A DNA stretch of 12,856 nucleotides from Trichomonas tenax (Eukaryota; Parabasalia; Trichomonadida; Trichomonadidae). Positions 1 through 7,032 of the stretch are shown piece by piece. Below the pieces are notes generated by a model. The model was not told the DNA's origin. It ran no database searches and was given only the letters and a program-made list of their open reading frames with translations. Where the stretch lies: positions 1 through 12,856 of the forward strand of contig JALKBU010001308.1 in the NCBI GenBank assembly GCA_023091735.1, read 5' to 3'. The translations under genes and the position numbers were made by a program. Positions within the stretch are counted from its first letter, which is position 1; the number at the start of each line of letters is the position of its first letter.

Positions 1-284
1 TTCCAGCATAAATGTATGCACTAATATGCAGCGCTGAGGAAAGATGGTGTCTCAGCGCATAATTTTTTTTTCATTGCCAAATCTAAGATTCTAAAATTTT
101 ACATTATTACAGCTGCAAATCCAAATCACATCAAATTCAATAACTTTAATGTGTATAATCGCCCTCAAATCAATTAATGAATTAGTTACATTTTTAATTT
201 TAAGCGTATAAGAGGCATTTGAATCAATAATACACATAAAAATATCATATGCTGCATAGTAGCGCATACATTTATGCTGGGAAT
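1..284. repeat. inverted repeat pair, left arm at window edge
   Basis: Bases 3-19 (CCAGCATAAATGTATGC) are repeated exactly as the reverse complement at 264-280. The similarity continues inward with small gaps: ACTAATATGCAGC at 20-32 matches the reverse complement of the bases just before 264, which reads ACTATGCAGC. The arms are therefore about 32 bp with a spacer of about 215 bp. The left arm touches the first base of the window, so the true outer boundary is unknown. This could be the end structure of a small non-autonomous transposon or the inner part of a larger palindrome. Confidence 0.7.
31..58. other. GC-rich hairpin followed by a T run
   Basis: GCGCTGAG at 31-38 pairs perfectly with CTCAGCGC at 51-58 around a 12-base loop. 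A run of T follows at about 63-71. The stem is far more GC-rich than its surroundings. It lies inside the left inverted-repeat structure. The shape resembles a bacterial intrinsic terminator, but the rest of the window is eukaryotic, so no terminator role is claimed. Confidence 0.55.
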
Positions 285-472
285 CGTATATTTTTGGACA
301 ATTTGAAATGCAATCAATGATTTGATAGATATATAGACTGTGCCACTTACACCACTGGATAGACAACTATCAATAAGTTAATGAAAGTACTTTCAAATCG
401 AAAAAATATTGATCAGATAAAAAGTTATGAAGGTCGCGGGACTACACCGCAGAAGGAAAAATACTGCCGAAT

Positions 473-1137
473 TTTTTTCCCGTTGACTTTTTTGAGTTTT
501 GCGATTTTTAACAAGTCAACCCCCCATATTAAGTTAAACTGAGAAGACATTAACGCGCTTTTTAGGGGTGCTGAGTATGTTTATAGCATTTGCTTGTCTA
601 TTTAACTTGAGGATCTCCATGCCTCCATGAGATTTCAGCCATTTTTGACATGTAAAATAACGAAAGTCACCATTTTTAACACTTATTATCTGATATTTGT
701 CAAGTAAAGTCGAAAATTTGATATGTAATGTTACCAATGAGCAAATTTAAAGAACTTGAGGCAGCATAACTTTAGGTATGCTCGATGCATGGGCAAAGGA
801 ATGCCGTTTGACACGCACGCGTAGCGTATTTTTTCTTTTCTATTTTTTGATTTTTCTAGGGGAACTCTAACAAAAATATGCGAGCGAACGCTATAATAGT
901 GAGATGTATTTGTTATAATCATCAAAGAGATTCATAACAGAAGGCCATTAATGATTTGTAATGGGTTTCTGTTTGTAATCATATCATGATTAAGTAATAC
1001 CTTGCTAAGATCATGAAACAGATTGCACCACTAGAATAAGCACCCCCAAAAAGCACGTAAATGTTTCATCAGATTCGTCCAGGAAGGGGGTTTACTCGTT
1101 AAAAATCGCAAAACTCAAAAAGGTCAACGAGAAAAAA
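473..1137. mobile_element. MITE-like element with 52-bp inverted termini
   Basis: Bases 473-524 and the reverse complement of 1086-1137 match at 48 of 52 positions by hand alignment, with no gap. The arms run inward from a T run through GTTGAC, GAGTTTTGCGATTTTTAAC and a C run. The enclosed segment gives 665 bp in total, with no convincing coding sequence, which fits a non-autonomous DNA transposon. I could not find a target-site duplication: the flanks (GCCGAAT on the left, GTGGAGTC on the right) do not match. The right arm ends 20 bp before the ATG of the LRR gene, so the element supplies essentially the whole proximal promoter region. An alternative is a pair of inverted regulatory sites, but 52 bp at 92% identity favours a mobile element. 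Confidence 0.65.
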
Positions 1138-1143
1138 GTGGAG

Positions 1144-1157
1144 TCAATAAATATATA
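1144..1157 (+). promoter_or_regulatory. possible initiator region before the LRR gene
   Basis: Trichomonad genes usually start transcription at a TCA-centred initiator within about 20 bp of the ATG. A TCA lies at 1144-1146, twelve bases before the start codon, so the position is right. The bases after it (ATAAAT) fit the known initiator consensus poorly. It sits only six bases outside the inverted-repeat element. This is a weak call based on position. Confidence 0.25.
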
Positions 1158-4100
1158 ATGGGAAAGGCAGACGTTGAATTACAAGCGATCTTCGATGCTG
1201 AAAAGAAGAGCGGCAGCACCATTTTGTACATTGGTGCTGTGAGGAAGCTCCACGACTCTGGAAAAGGCGGAGATGCACGTAATCTCGTTCTAACGACAAA
1301 CAAAATCGAGTATTATAAAGGTAAAAAGCCGGACAGAAAATTCGCTTTCATCGATGTTTCTTCAGTCAATCGCGTTAACGAACCAAAATCCAATAGAATC
1401 GAGATATTTTTCAATCAAGATACAAAGGACGCTTCACAAATAAGATTCGAGTCACCTGATATCGACAAAATCTACAGCATCATTGTTTCGCTGTTTTCTC
1501 GTTCTTATGCTCCAGATAAAATTCAAAAATTAGGAATTGAAGATTCGATTGTTCGCAAATATCCATATTGCGTTGCAACTTGCTACATCGGATACATGAA
1601 CTTGCTTACTAAGCTCCAAAAAGTAGCAACAAATCCAGAAACTAACAAAGCTGTTTATAATATGGTTTCAACAAACGCAAAGGAAGTTTATTTCCCACCT
1701 GATATGGCCATACATGAACTGGTTTTCCCAATTTTGTACATTTTTGGTTTCAAGAGGAATACTTTGTCGATTAGTTTTAATCAATTTAATCCTCCTAAAT
1801 CAATTTACCAAGAAATCAACAAATATCTTGTAAGATGTGGTTTCCACTATCGCCACATCAACTTTGCAACACCAGTCGACAACTTTTTCAAAGATATGAT
1901 TCCATTACTAGAAAAAGATGAAGTTTTGACAAATTGTTTCTCTTTCGCAAACACAAATCTCAACTCAGACCAACTCAAACTCGTACACGAACTCTGTGGC
2001 AAGAAACATATCAGAACTCTCAATTTTTTCAACGCATTCCAAGAATCTGATGCTCCATATATACAAAATGAGTTCTTTACAGAAGATATCGCCGAGACAC
2101 TTCTCATGTTATCAATAGATAAACTTATTTCACCATTTATTACAGAAATCATTCCGAAGTTGCCTAATATTTACATTCTATCATTGGGTGGTGCAGGAAT
2201 GGAAATTGGCAATGCACTTATAAAGATGTCAGAGCTCAATTTGAGCAATCTTCATTATTTGAACCTTTCTGCAAATCCATGCACAACAATACCAGAAAAT
2301 ATCAACATACCACAACTCGAGAGACTCGAATTAGCATACGTTAACTTCGAAGGCGAAACATTCACATTATTATTGAAATTATTGGAGAAACTCGAACTAC
2401 CGAACGGATTAATCTTGCATTTGGATATGTCGACAACCCCAGAATTCCAATTCGATGCAGGAAAGTGCGATAAATTCAAAGAATTAACAATTGGACCAAA
2501 TCTTACTCCAAAGCTCATGGGATTTGTTTACACATGCACAAAACTTGAGTCACTATTAATTGACTTCGGATTCAATGAGGCAAACAAGGAAATTTACAAT
2601 GAATTCATCGAAAAGCTTCCAACAATGAAACACATCAAGACTCTTTCGATTATGAACGCTATCCTCGCAGAAGAGGACAAGATATTCGAAGTTCTTGGTC
2701 AGCTGAAGTTCCTTGAGAGGCTGAGGATCTTCAACATCAAGATTGCTGATAAAGGTGTTGAGATCCTTTCACAGCTTATTCTCGAGTCAGAGACACTCAA
2801 TGAACTCTCATTCGATAGAATTGGAATCGAAAACCTCGACACTCTTGAACAGATGACATCTTCTTCTTCCACAATGGATGGACACATCTTAATCATTCCT
2901 CCACTATCAGACATCGCTGAATTATTACAGAAATTCCCAGATTGGAGGCCACGCGTTGAGACAATCAAGAAGCAAATCACACTTGCAACAGGCGAAACGC
3001 TTCCAATATACAACAGAATCCTCACACATGAGCAATATGATGAGCTCAAGGCTGTCAAGGAGTGGGCTATGGCCAGCGATTCGCCATTGCTTCCAATCAA
3101 CTTCTACGACGATACACCATGTTCGACAATCGACTTCACATGGCCGCAATACATCACAAAGGAGATGATGGACAATTGGGGCATTGAGGACAAGCATACG
3201 ATCAAGATCGAAGAGCCAGCTCCAGTTGAACAACAAGAAGAGAAGTCTCATTCTTTTTCAAGCTCATCATCACCGAAGAGGGAAGGAGATGAAAAAAAGG
3301 AAGAAAACGCCGAAGAAAAGAAAGAAGAAGTTATGGAAGAGAAGCAAGAAGAAAATGTTGAGGAGAAGAAAGAGGAAGTTGTTGAAGAAAAGAAGGAAGA
3401 AGTAGTTGAGCAGAAGAAGGAAGAGATCGTTGAAAAGAAGGAGGAAATCAAAGATGACGAAGAAAAGAAGAAGCTCGAACCAAAGAAATTTGATATATCA
3501 TCTTCTGATTCAGATGATGCTAAACCTCCGCCAAAGAAACCAGAACCAAAGAAGATTGCTGAGTCTTCATCAGAAGAGGAGGATGTTAAGCCACCGCCAA
3601 AGAAGCCAGAACCAAAGAGGAAATCATTCATGTCATCAGATAGCGACGATATTAAGCCGCCACAGAAGAAACCAGAGCCAGTGAAGGAAGAACCGAAGAA
3701 GGTTGAGTCTTCATCTGGCAGCGATGACATTAAGCCTCCTCCGAAGAAATCAGAGCCAAAGAAATTTGATGTTTTCTCGGATAGTGATAATATCAAACCG
3801 CCACCAAAGAAACCAGAGCCAAAGAAGTTTGTTGAATCCTCTTCAGAAGAAGATATCAAACCTCCACCAAAGAAACAAGAACCAGTCAAAGCAGAACCAA
3901 AGAAATCAGTGTCATCATCAGATAGTGATGATATCAAACCGCCACCAAAGAAACCAGAGCCAAAGAAGTTTGATGTTTCCTCGGATAGTGATGATGTTAA
4001 GCTTCCACCGAAGAAGCCAGAACCAAAGAGGAAATCTTTCATGTCTTCCGATAGTGATGATGATGTTAAGCCTCCACCAAAGAAACCAGAACCAGTCAAA

Positions 4101-4982
4101 CCAGAGCCAAAGAAGATCGTTGAGTCATCTTCTGATGAAGAAGATATCAAACCACCTCCAAAGAAACCAGAGCCTGCTAAACCAGAGCAAAAGAGGAAGT
4201 CCTTAATGTCTTCCGATAGTGATGATGATGTTAAGCCTCAACCAAAGAAGCAAGAGCCTGCTAAACCCGAACCAAAGAAGATTTTTGAGTCTTCATCTGA
4301 AGAGGAAGATGTCAAGCCTCCACCAAAGAAGGAGTCATCATCATCATCATCTTCTGATGGCGAAGATTTCAAGATGCCACCAAACAAGCTTCCAGCTAAG
4401 GCATTCGAGTCATCATCGCCAGAGGATTACGAGCCACCAGCTCCACCGCCAGCTCGCAAGCCATCTCCACCTCCACGCAAACCATTCCCAGCTAAGGCTG
4501 AGCAGAAGAGGCCAGAACCGAAGAAGCAGTCATCAGAATCAGAAAGCGAAAGTGATAAGAAGCCTATTCCACCTCCCAAGAAGAAATTCTTTGACTCTAA
4601 CTCCGATTCAGATGAGCCAGCTCCACCACCACCTCGTAAGCCATCTCCAAAGAAGCCAGAGCCCAAGAAACCAGAACCGAAGAAGGTTACATCTTCATCT
4701 TCAGATAGCGAGGATGAAAAGCCATTACCTATATTCACATCATTTTCTTCATTAGAGGATGAGAAACCAGCACCAAAGCCTTCGCCCGCAAAACGTGTGC
4801 CATCACCACAGAAGAAACTCATATCTTCATCAAAGTCAGATGATCCAGAAGATGTCGAATATACTCAGCCAGACTGGGAATTCCCAATCACTGTAGAGCC
4901 AGTCCATACACAGGCAACAACAGCAAGAATTGATTCAAAGTTCTCGCTCGATAAGGTTCTTCAAAACTTGAGGAGCACTTAA
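1158..4982 (+). CDS. CARMIL-like leucine-rich-repeat protein, acidic proline-rich tail
   Basis: The 1274-residue product has three parts. Residues 1 to about 120 look like a PH-type fold (RNLVLTTNKIEYY, then FAFIDVSSVNRV and RIEIFFNQ) with a closing helix. Residues about 180-600 carry irregular leucine-rich repeats; the clearest are near residue 340 (ILSLGG) and 365-373 (LHYLNLSAN). From about 694 the chain is disordered: a Glu/Lys stretch of EEKKEEVV-type octads (about 713-772), then about twelve KPPPKKPEPKK units alternating with SSDSDD or SSSEEE clusters that suit casein kinase 2. A final segment holds PPPRKPSP-type SH3 ligands. PH plus LRR plus proline-rich tail is the CARMIL (capping protein, Arp2/3, myosin I linker) layout, suggesting an actin-membrane linker; this is inference, and I saw no clear capping-protein interaction motif. 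The ATG at 1158 starts the PH-like region. No signal peptide or membrane segment is visible. Confidence 0.85.
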   Translation: MGKADVELQAIFDAEKKSGSTILYIGAVRKLHDSGKGGDARNLVLTTNKIEYYKGKKPDRKFAFIDVSSVNRVNEPKSNRIEIFFNQDTKDASQIRFESPDIDKIYSIIVSLFSRSYAPDKIQKLGIEDSIVRKYPYCVATCYIGYMNLLTKLQKVATNPETNKAVYNMVSTNAKEVYFPPDMAIHELVFPILYIFGFKRNTLSISFNQFNPPKSIYQEINKYLVRCGFHYRHINFATPVDNFFKDMIPLLEKDEVLTNCFSFANTNLNSDQLKLVHELCGKKHIRTLNFFNAFQESDAPYIQNEFFTEDIAETLLMLSIDKLISPFITEIIPKLPNIYILSLGGAGMEIGNALIKMSELNLSNLHYLNLSANPCTTIPENINIPQLERLELAYVNFEGETFTLLLKLLEKLELPNGLILHLDMSTTPEFQFDAGKCDKFKELTIGPNLTPKLMGFVYTCTKLESLLIDFGFNEANKEIYNEFIEKLPTMKHIKTLSIMNAILAEEDKIFEVLGQLKFLERLRIFNIKIADKGVEILSQLILESETLNELSFDRIGIENLDTLEQMTSSSSTMDGHILIIPPLSDIAELLQKFPDWRPRVETIKKQITLATGETLPIYNRILTHEQYDELKAVKEWAMASDSPLLPINFYDDTPCSTIDFTWPQYITKEMMDNWGIEDKHTIKIEEPAPVEQQEEKSHSFSSSSSPKREGDEKKEENAEEKKEEVMEEKQEENVEEKKEEVVEEKKEEVVEQKKEEIVEKKEEIKDDEEKKKLEPKKFDISSSDSDDAKPPPKKPEPKKIAESSSEEEDVKPPPKKPEPKRKSFMSSDSDDIKPPQKKPEPVKEEPKKVESSSGSDDIKPPPKKSEPKKFDVFSDSDNIKPPPKKPEPKKFVESSSEEDIKPPPKKQEPVKAEPKKSVSSSDSDDIKPPPKKPEPKKFDVSSDSDDVKLPPKKPEPKRKSFMSSDSDDDVKPPPKKPEPVKPEPKKIVESSSDEEDIKPPPKKPEPAKPEQKRKSLMSSDSDDDVKPQPKKQEPAKPEPKKIFESSSEEEDVKPPPKKESSSSSSSDGEDFKMPPNKLPAKAFESSSPEDYEPPAPPPARKPSPPPRKPFPAKAEQKRPEPKKQSSESESESDKKPIPPPKKKFFDSNSDSDEPAPPPPRKPSPKKPEPKKPEPKKVTSSSSDSEDEKPLPIFTSFSSLEDEKPAPKPSPAKRVPSPQKKLISSSKSDDPEDVEYTQPDWEFPITVEPVHTQATTARIDSKFSLDKVLQNLRST
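3480..4335 (+). repeat. degenerate in-frame tandem repeats coding the KPPPKK tail
   Basis: About twelve units of roughly 60-90 bp encode a Ser/Asp or Ser/Glu cluster followed by (I/V)KPPPKKPEPKK. Variants include KPPQKK, KLPPKK and KPQPKK. Some units carry an insert such as PVKAEPKK or an RKSFMSS block, which recurs at residues encoded near 3620, 4030 and 4200. The recurring blocks suggest expansion by duplication of two- or three-unit groups. Unit number probably varies between strains. Because of the repeat, the other frames and the antisense strand also stay open here. Confidence 0.85.
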
Positions 4983-5014
4983 TTTTTTATATGTCCATTA
5001 AGAGGTATTTTTTT

Positions 5015-5018
5015 TAAA
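5015..5018 (+). terminator. candidate UAAA polyadenylation signal of the LRR gene
   Basis: A TAAA lies 32 bases after the stop codon, directly behind a run of eight or more T. Trichomonads use UAAA close to the stop codon as the polyadenylation signal. The match is short and common in AT-rich DNA, so it is only plausible; another TAAA follows at about 5046. Confidence 0.35.
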
Positions 5019-5278
5019 ATACTGTTTACTGAAAATGTGTATAATCTAAAAACCGGCATTTTTAAATGTTTTGCAGAATAAATGGCCTCGATATGAATAT
5101 AGTTTTCGAGTCGTTCCTCTCAATGTTAACGTATAGGTTCGGTTTCTGTTCCATAATTACCTATGGATTTTACGAATTAGGCACTTTTTGGCTGCGCCTG
5201 TTTTACAGGTATACCTTTGGACATCCAGTTTATATAATTTTTTTGACTACTAATCAAATTTTATTTTTATATATATTC

Positions 5279-6572
5279 ATGAAACAATCCATTGGAACGT
5301 GCTTTGATACCGATCCAAGTGTCGAAAAGATTTTTCCTCTCGGAGGAGGTGGAAACGGCAGATGTTTCTTGATTAAAAAAGACAAAAAATACAGAATTTT
5401 GAAGATTATGTTTGATGTGAGCGGAGTAAATTCAAACATCGAAGCTTCGGCACTCGAGAACTTCGATATTCCATTTGTACCAAAGATTTTTGATTCCTCT
5501 CAAAACCATAAAGACGAAATGCAACCTTGTATTTTAATTGTTTTTATTCCAAATGAGCAAGATGAGCGAGTTATACATTACACACAGAGACTTGAAACCA
5601 GATAACATCATGATTGATGTTGATTATATCCCTCATATCATATCATAGATTGGGGTGATTCCACCAATCGTACATCAAATTCCATTAGCGTAATGCATGG
5701 CACAATACCATTCACTGCACCAGAGATATTCCAAAGCAAAAGGACTCCAAAATCCAATATTTATTCACTTGATGGAATCATCTTCAATATCCTCACAGGA
5801 CATTATCCATATGAGGATATTTACACAACTCCTGAGGGTCTGAAAAGGTATGTCCCAGATATTGAATCTATCCCTAAGGGTGATGAGATACTTAAACATA
5901 TGGAATCATATGCAGATCAAGATATCACACTGGATGAGAGAATGGATACATTCCAAGAATTGTGTAAGCTAGTTTAACCAATTCTCAGATATCATGTCAT
6001 TTCACAAGGAAAAATTGAAAAAAAGATTCATTTTTGATGTTGATTTCCTTAGTGATCCATTGAATCGTGAACTTGCACAACTCATACAATTATGCTGGGA
6101 GTTTGATCCAGATAAACGCATCAAAATTGAAGACGTACAGAAGTTCATCGATAAGACTGCTGCCGAAATTTTAGATCCCAAAGATCTAAATAATTACAAC
6201 CCGTTCTGTGAAAATTTCTTCAATTCGGTTCAAAAAGAGAGTATAGAACCGAAGAAATGGTTGTGAAAGTTATCAATTTTGAATTTTATCCAGAAGATTC
6301 ATCTTTAGCAGCATTCATTTAGTAAAATCATTATTTTGATATTCTAGAATCAAAATATATTTAAAACCGATGGAAAATATCTTTGTAGATGTGATGGAGC
6401 TTGAGGTAAATCTCAAAGCCAATACTTAGATGAAAAATCAAACAAAGGTTAAACTAACGGACTAATGCTGATGCAGCAAAAATTTCTTCTAGAAATAATA
6501 GATGACAACCATATATTACATAAGATAGAGCACCTGACAAAATATTATTTCGAATGTTCGTGCAGAAATTAA
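5279..6572 (+). pseudogene. decayed protein kinase gene
   Basis: Kinase motifs appear in order but in changing frames. From the ATG at 5279 come a glycine loop (LGGGGNG, near 5340) and the lysine strand (YRILKIM). The catalytic loop HRDLKPDN lies in another frame at 5583-5606. DWG replaces DFG at 5648-5656, back in the first frame, then TAPEIF (near 5717) and NIYSLDGIIFNILTG, where the usual D and G of DxWSxG are N and D. From 5973 a third segment in the second frame ends with LCWEFDPDKR. Lesions seen: about 35-40 residues missing between FIPN (near 5550) and HRD; a 5-bp tandem duplication at about 5635-5647 that creates a TAG; one extra T at about 5973-5975; a stop at 6264. Decayed coding sequence seems to run on to 6572 in the last frame, with stops at 6402 and 6450. 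The open frame upstream to 5066 is hydrophobic and may be chance. The gene cannot make an active kinase. Confidence 0.85.
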
Positions 6573-7032
6573 AACTCATCCTTTATTTGGAAATCAGCAT
6601 ATTAATTTCAATGTAATTAAATTACATCAATTCTATAGAATTTTCTATAAATAAACCCAATTTTCAATTTAAGACAAGAAGGATATATAATTCTGTGCCA
6701 ATTTTAATCAATTAAAGATAAAAATCATCAACTCATGACCATAAGCTAGGCATCGACTATAAATCATCTTTCCTTCATTGTGGCAAAGCAACGTCATTTC
6801 TAAATGTTTTAAATATTTTTGTTAAAAACCAAAACTCATCCAAATCAACCATCGGTCAAATTTTATGCTATACAGATGATTGTGTAATGATTGCTATAAA
6901 ATAAAAGTTTCCTTAAGTTTTGATGTTTTTTTTTTCATCAAATTGTAAAATGAACGGATTACAAAAATTCTTAAAGAAATACATTGAAATGGCAAATTTA
7001 TAATTAATTAACGAGACAAAAACTTAAATCTG
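6573..7032. other. AT-rich spacer before the glycosidase-like gene
   Basis: No gene is seen. The spacer contains a near-palindrome, ATGTAATT-A-AATTACAT, near 6610-6626, and a perfect 7-bp hairpin at 6919-6942. No good TCA-type initiator was found in the last 30 bases before the ATG at 7033. The in-frame stop at 7009-7011 limits how far the downstream gene could extend upstream. Confidence 0.6.
6919..6942. other. hairpin with a ten-T loop
   Basis: TTTGATG at 6919-6925 pairs perfectly with CATCAAA at 6936-6942; the loop is exactly ten T. It lies 90 bp before the ATG of the membrane glycosidase-like gene. A similar hairpin with TTTGAT/ATCAAA arms and a four-T loop follows that gene at 9556-9571. 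A role is unknown, and A/T-rich stems of this size can arise by chance. Confidence 0.5.

Larger units (their letters stand above)
1..1157. other. gene-poor left flank with inverted repeats
   Basis: No protein-coding gene could be supported here. Minus-strand open frames at 91-366, 534-737 and 731-925 start at TTG or other non-ATG codons or lack any recognisable domain, and their low-complexity composition suits chance frames in AT-rich DNA. The stretch does contain two inverted-repeat structures (1-284 and 473-1137), a GC-rich hairpin at 31-58 and runs of T. Bases 285-472 show nothing beyond AT-rich sequence. Confidence 0.7.

Noticed and set aside
31..72. Bacterial-style intrinsic terminator
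   Set aside because: Stem plus T run looks right, but the window's genes and mobile elements are eukaryotic and no gene ends just before it.
91..366. 91-residue minus-strand open frame
   Set aside because: It starts at TTG, has no recognisable domain, and overlaps the right arm of an inverted repeat. A chance frame is more likely.
575..580. GTATGT as a 5' splice site in the left flank
   Set aside because: No adjoining exon and no matching 3' signal downstream.
534..925. Two adjoining minus-strand open frames inside the 473-1137 element, considered as a transposase relic
   Set aside because: No catalytic motif or similarity was recognised, one starts at TTG, and the frames overlap only by chance-like spacing.
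3248..4150. 300-residue antisense open frame with FFGSGFFGGGL repeats
   Set aside because: It is the mirror of the KPPPKK/SSDSDD coding repeat. Repeated codons without TTA, CTA or TCA in that phase keep the opposite strand open. Its composition follows the sense repeat exactly.
3184..4755. Several plus-strand open frames rich in Arg, Gln and His overlapping the LRR gene
   Set aside because: They are out-of-frame shadows of the same low-complexity repeat; the long LRR frame is clearly the real one.
5066..5278. Hydrophobic N-terminal extension of the kinase, possibly membrane-spanning
   Set aside because: Phe/Ile/Leu/Tyr-rich sequence is what AT-rich spacer DNA encodes by chance. The kinase glycine loop lies only about 20 residues past the ATG at 5279, which suffices as a start.
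5848..5853. GTATGT as a trichomonad 5' splice site within the kinase relic
   Set aside because: The kinase frame reads through it sensibly and no ACTAACACACAG-type 3' site follows.
5583..6266. Programmed frameshifting to rescue the kinase
   Set aside because: There are several independent lesions, a missing hinge segment and no slippery sequence with a downstream structure; decay is simpler.
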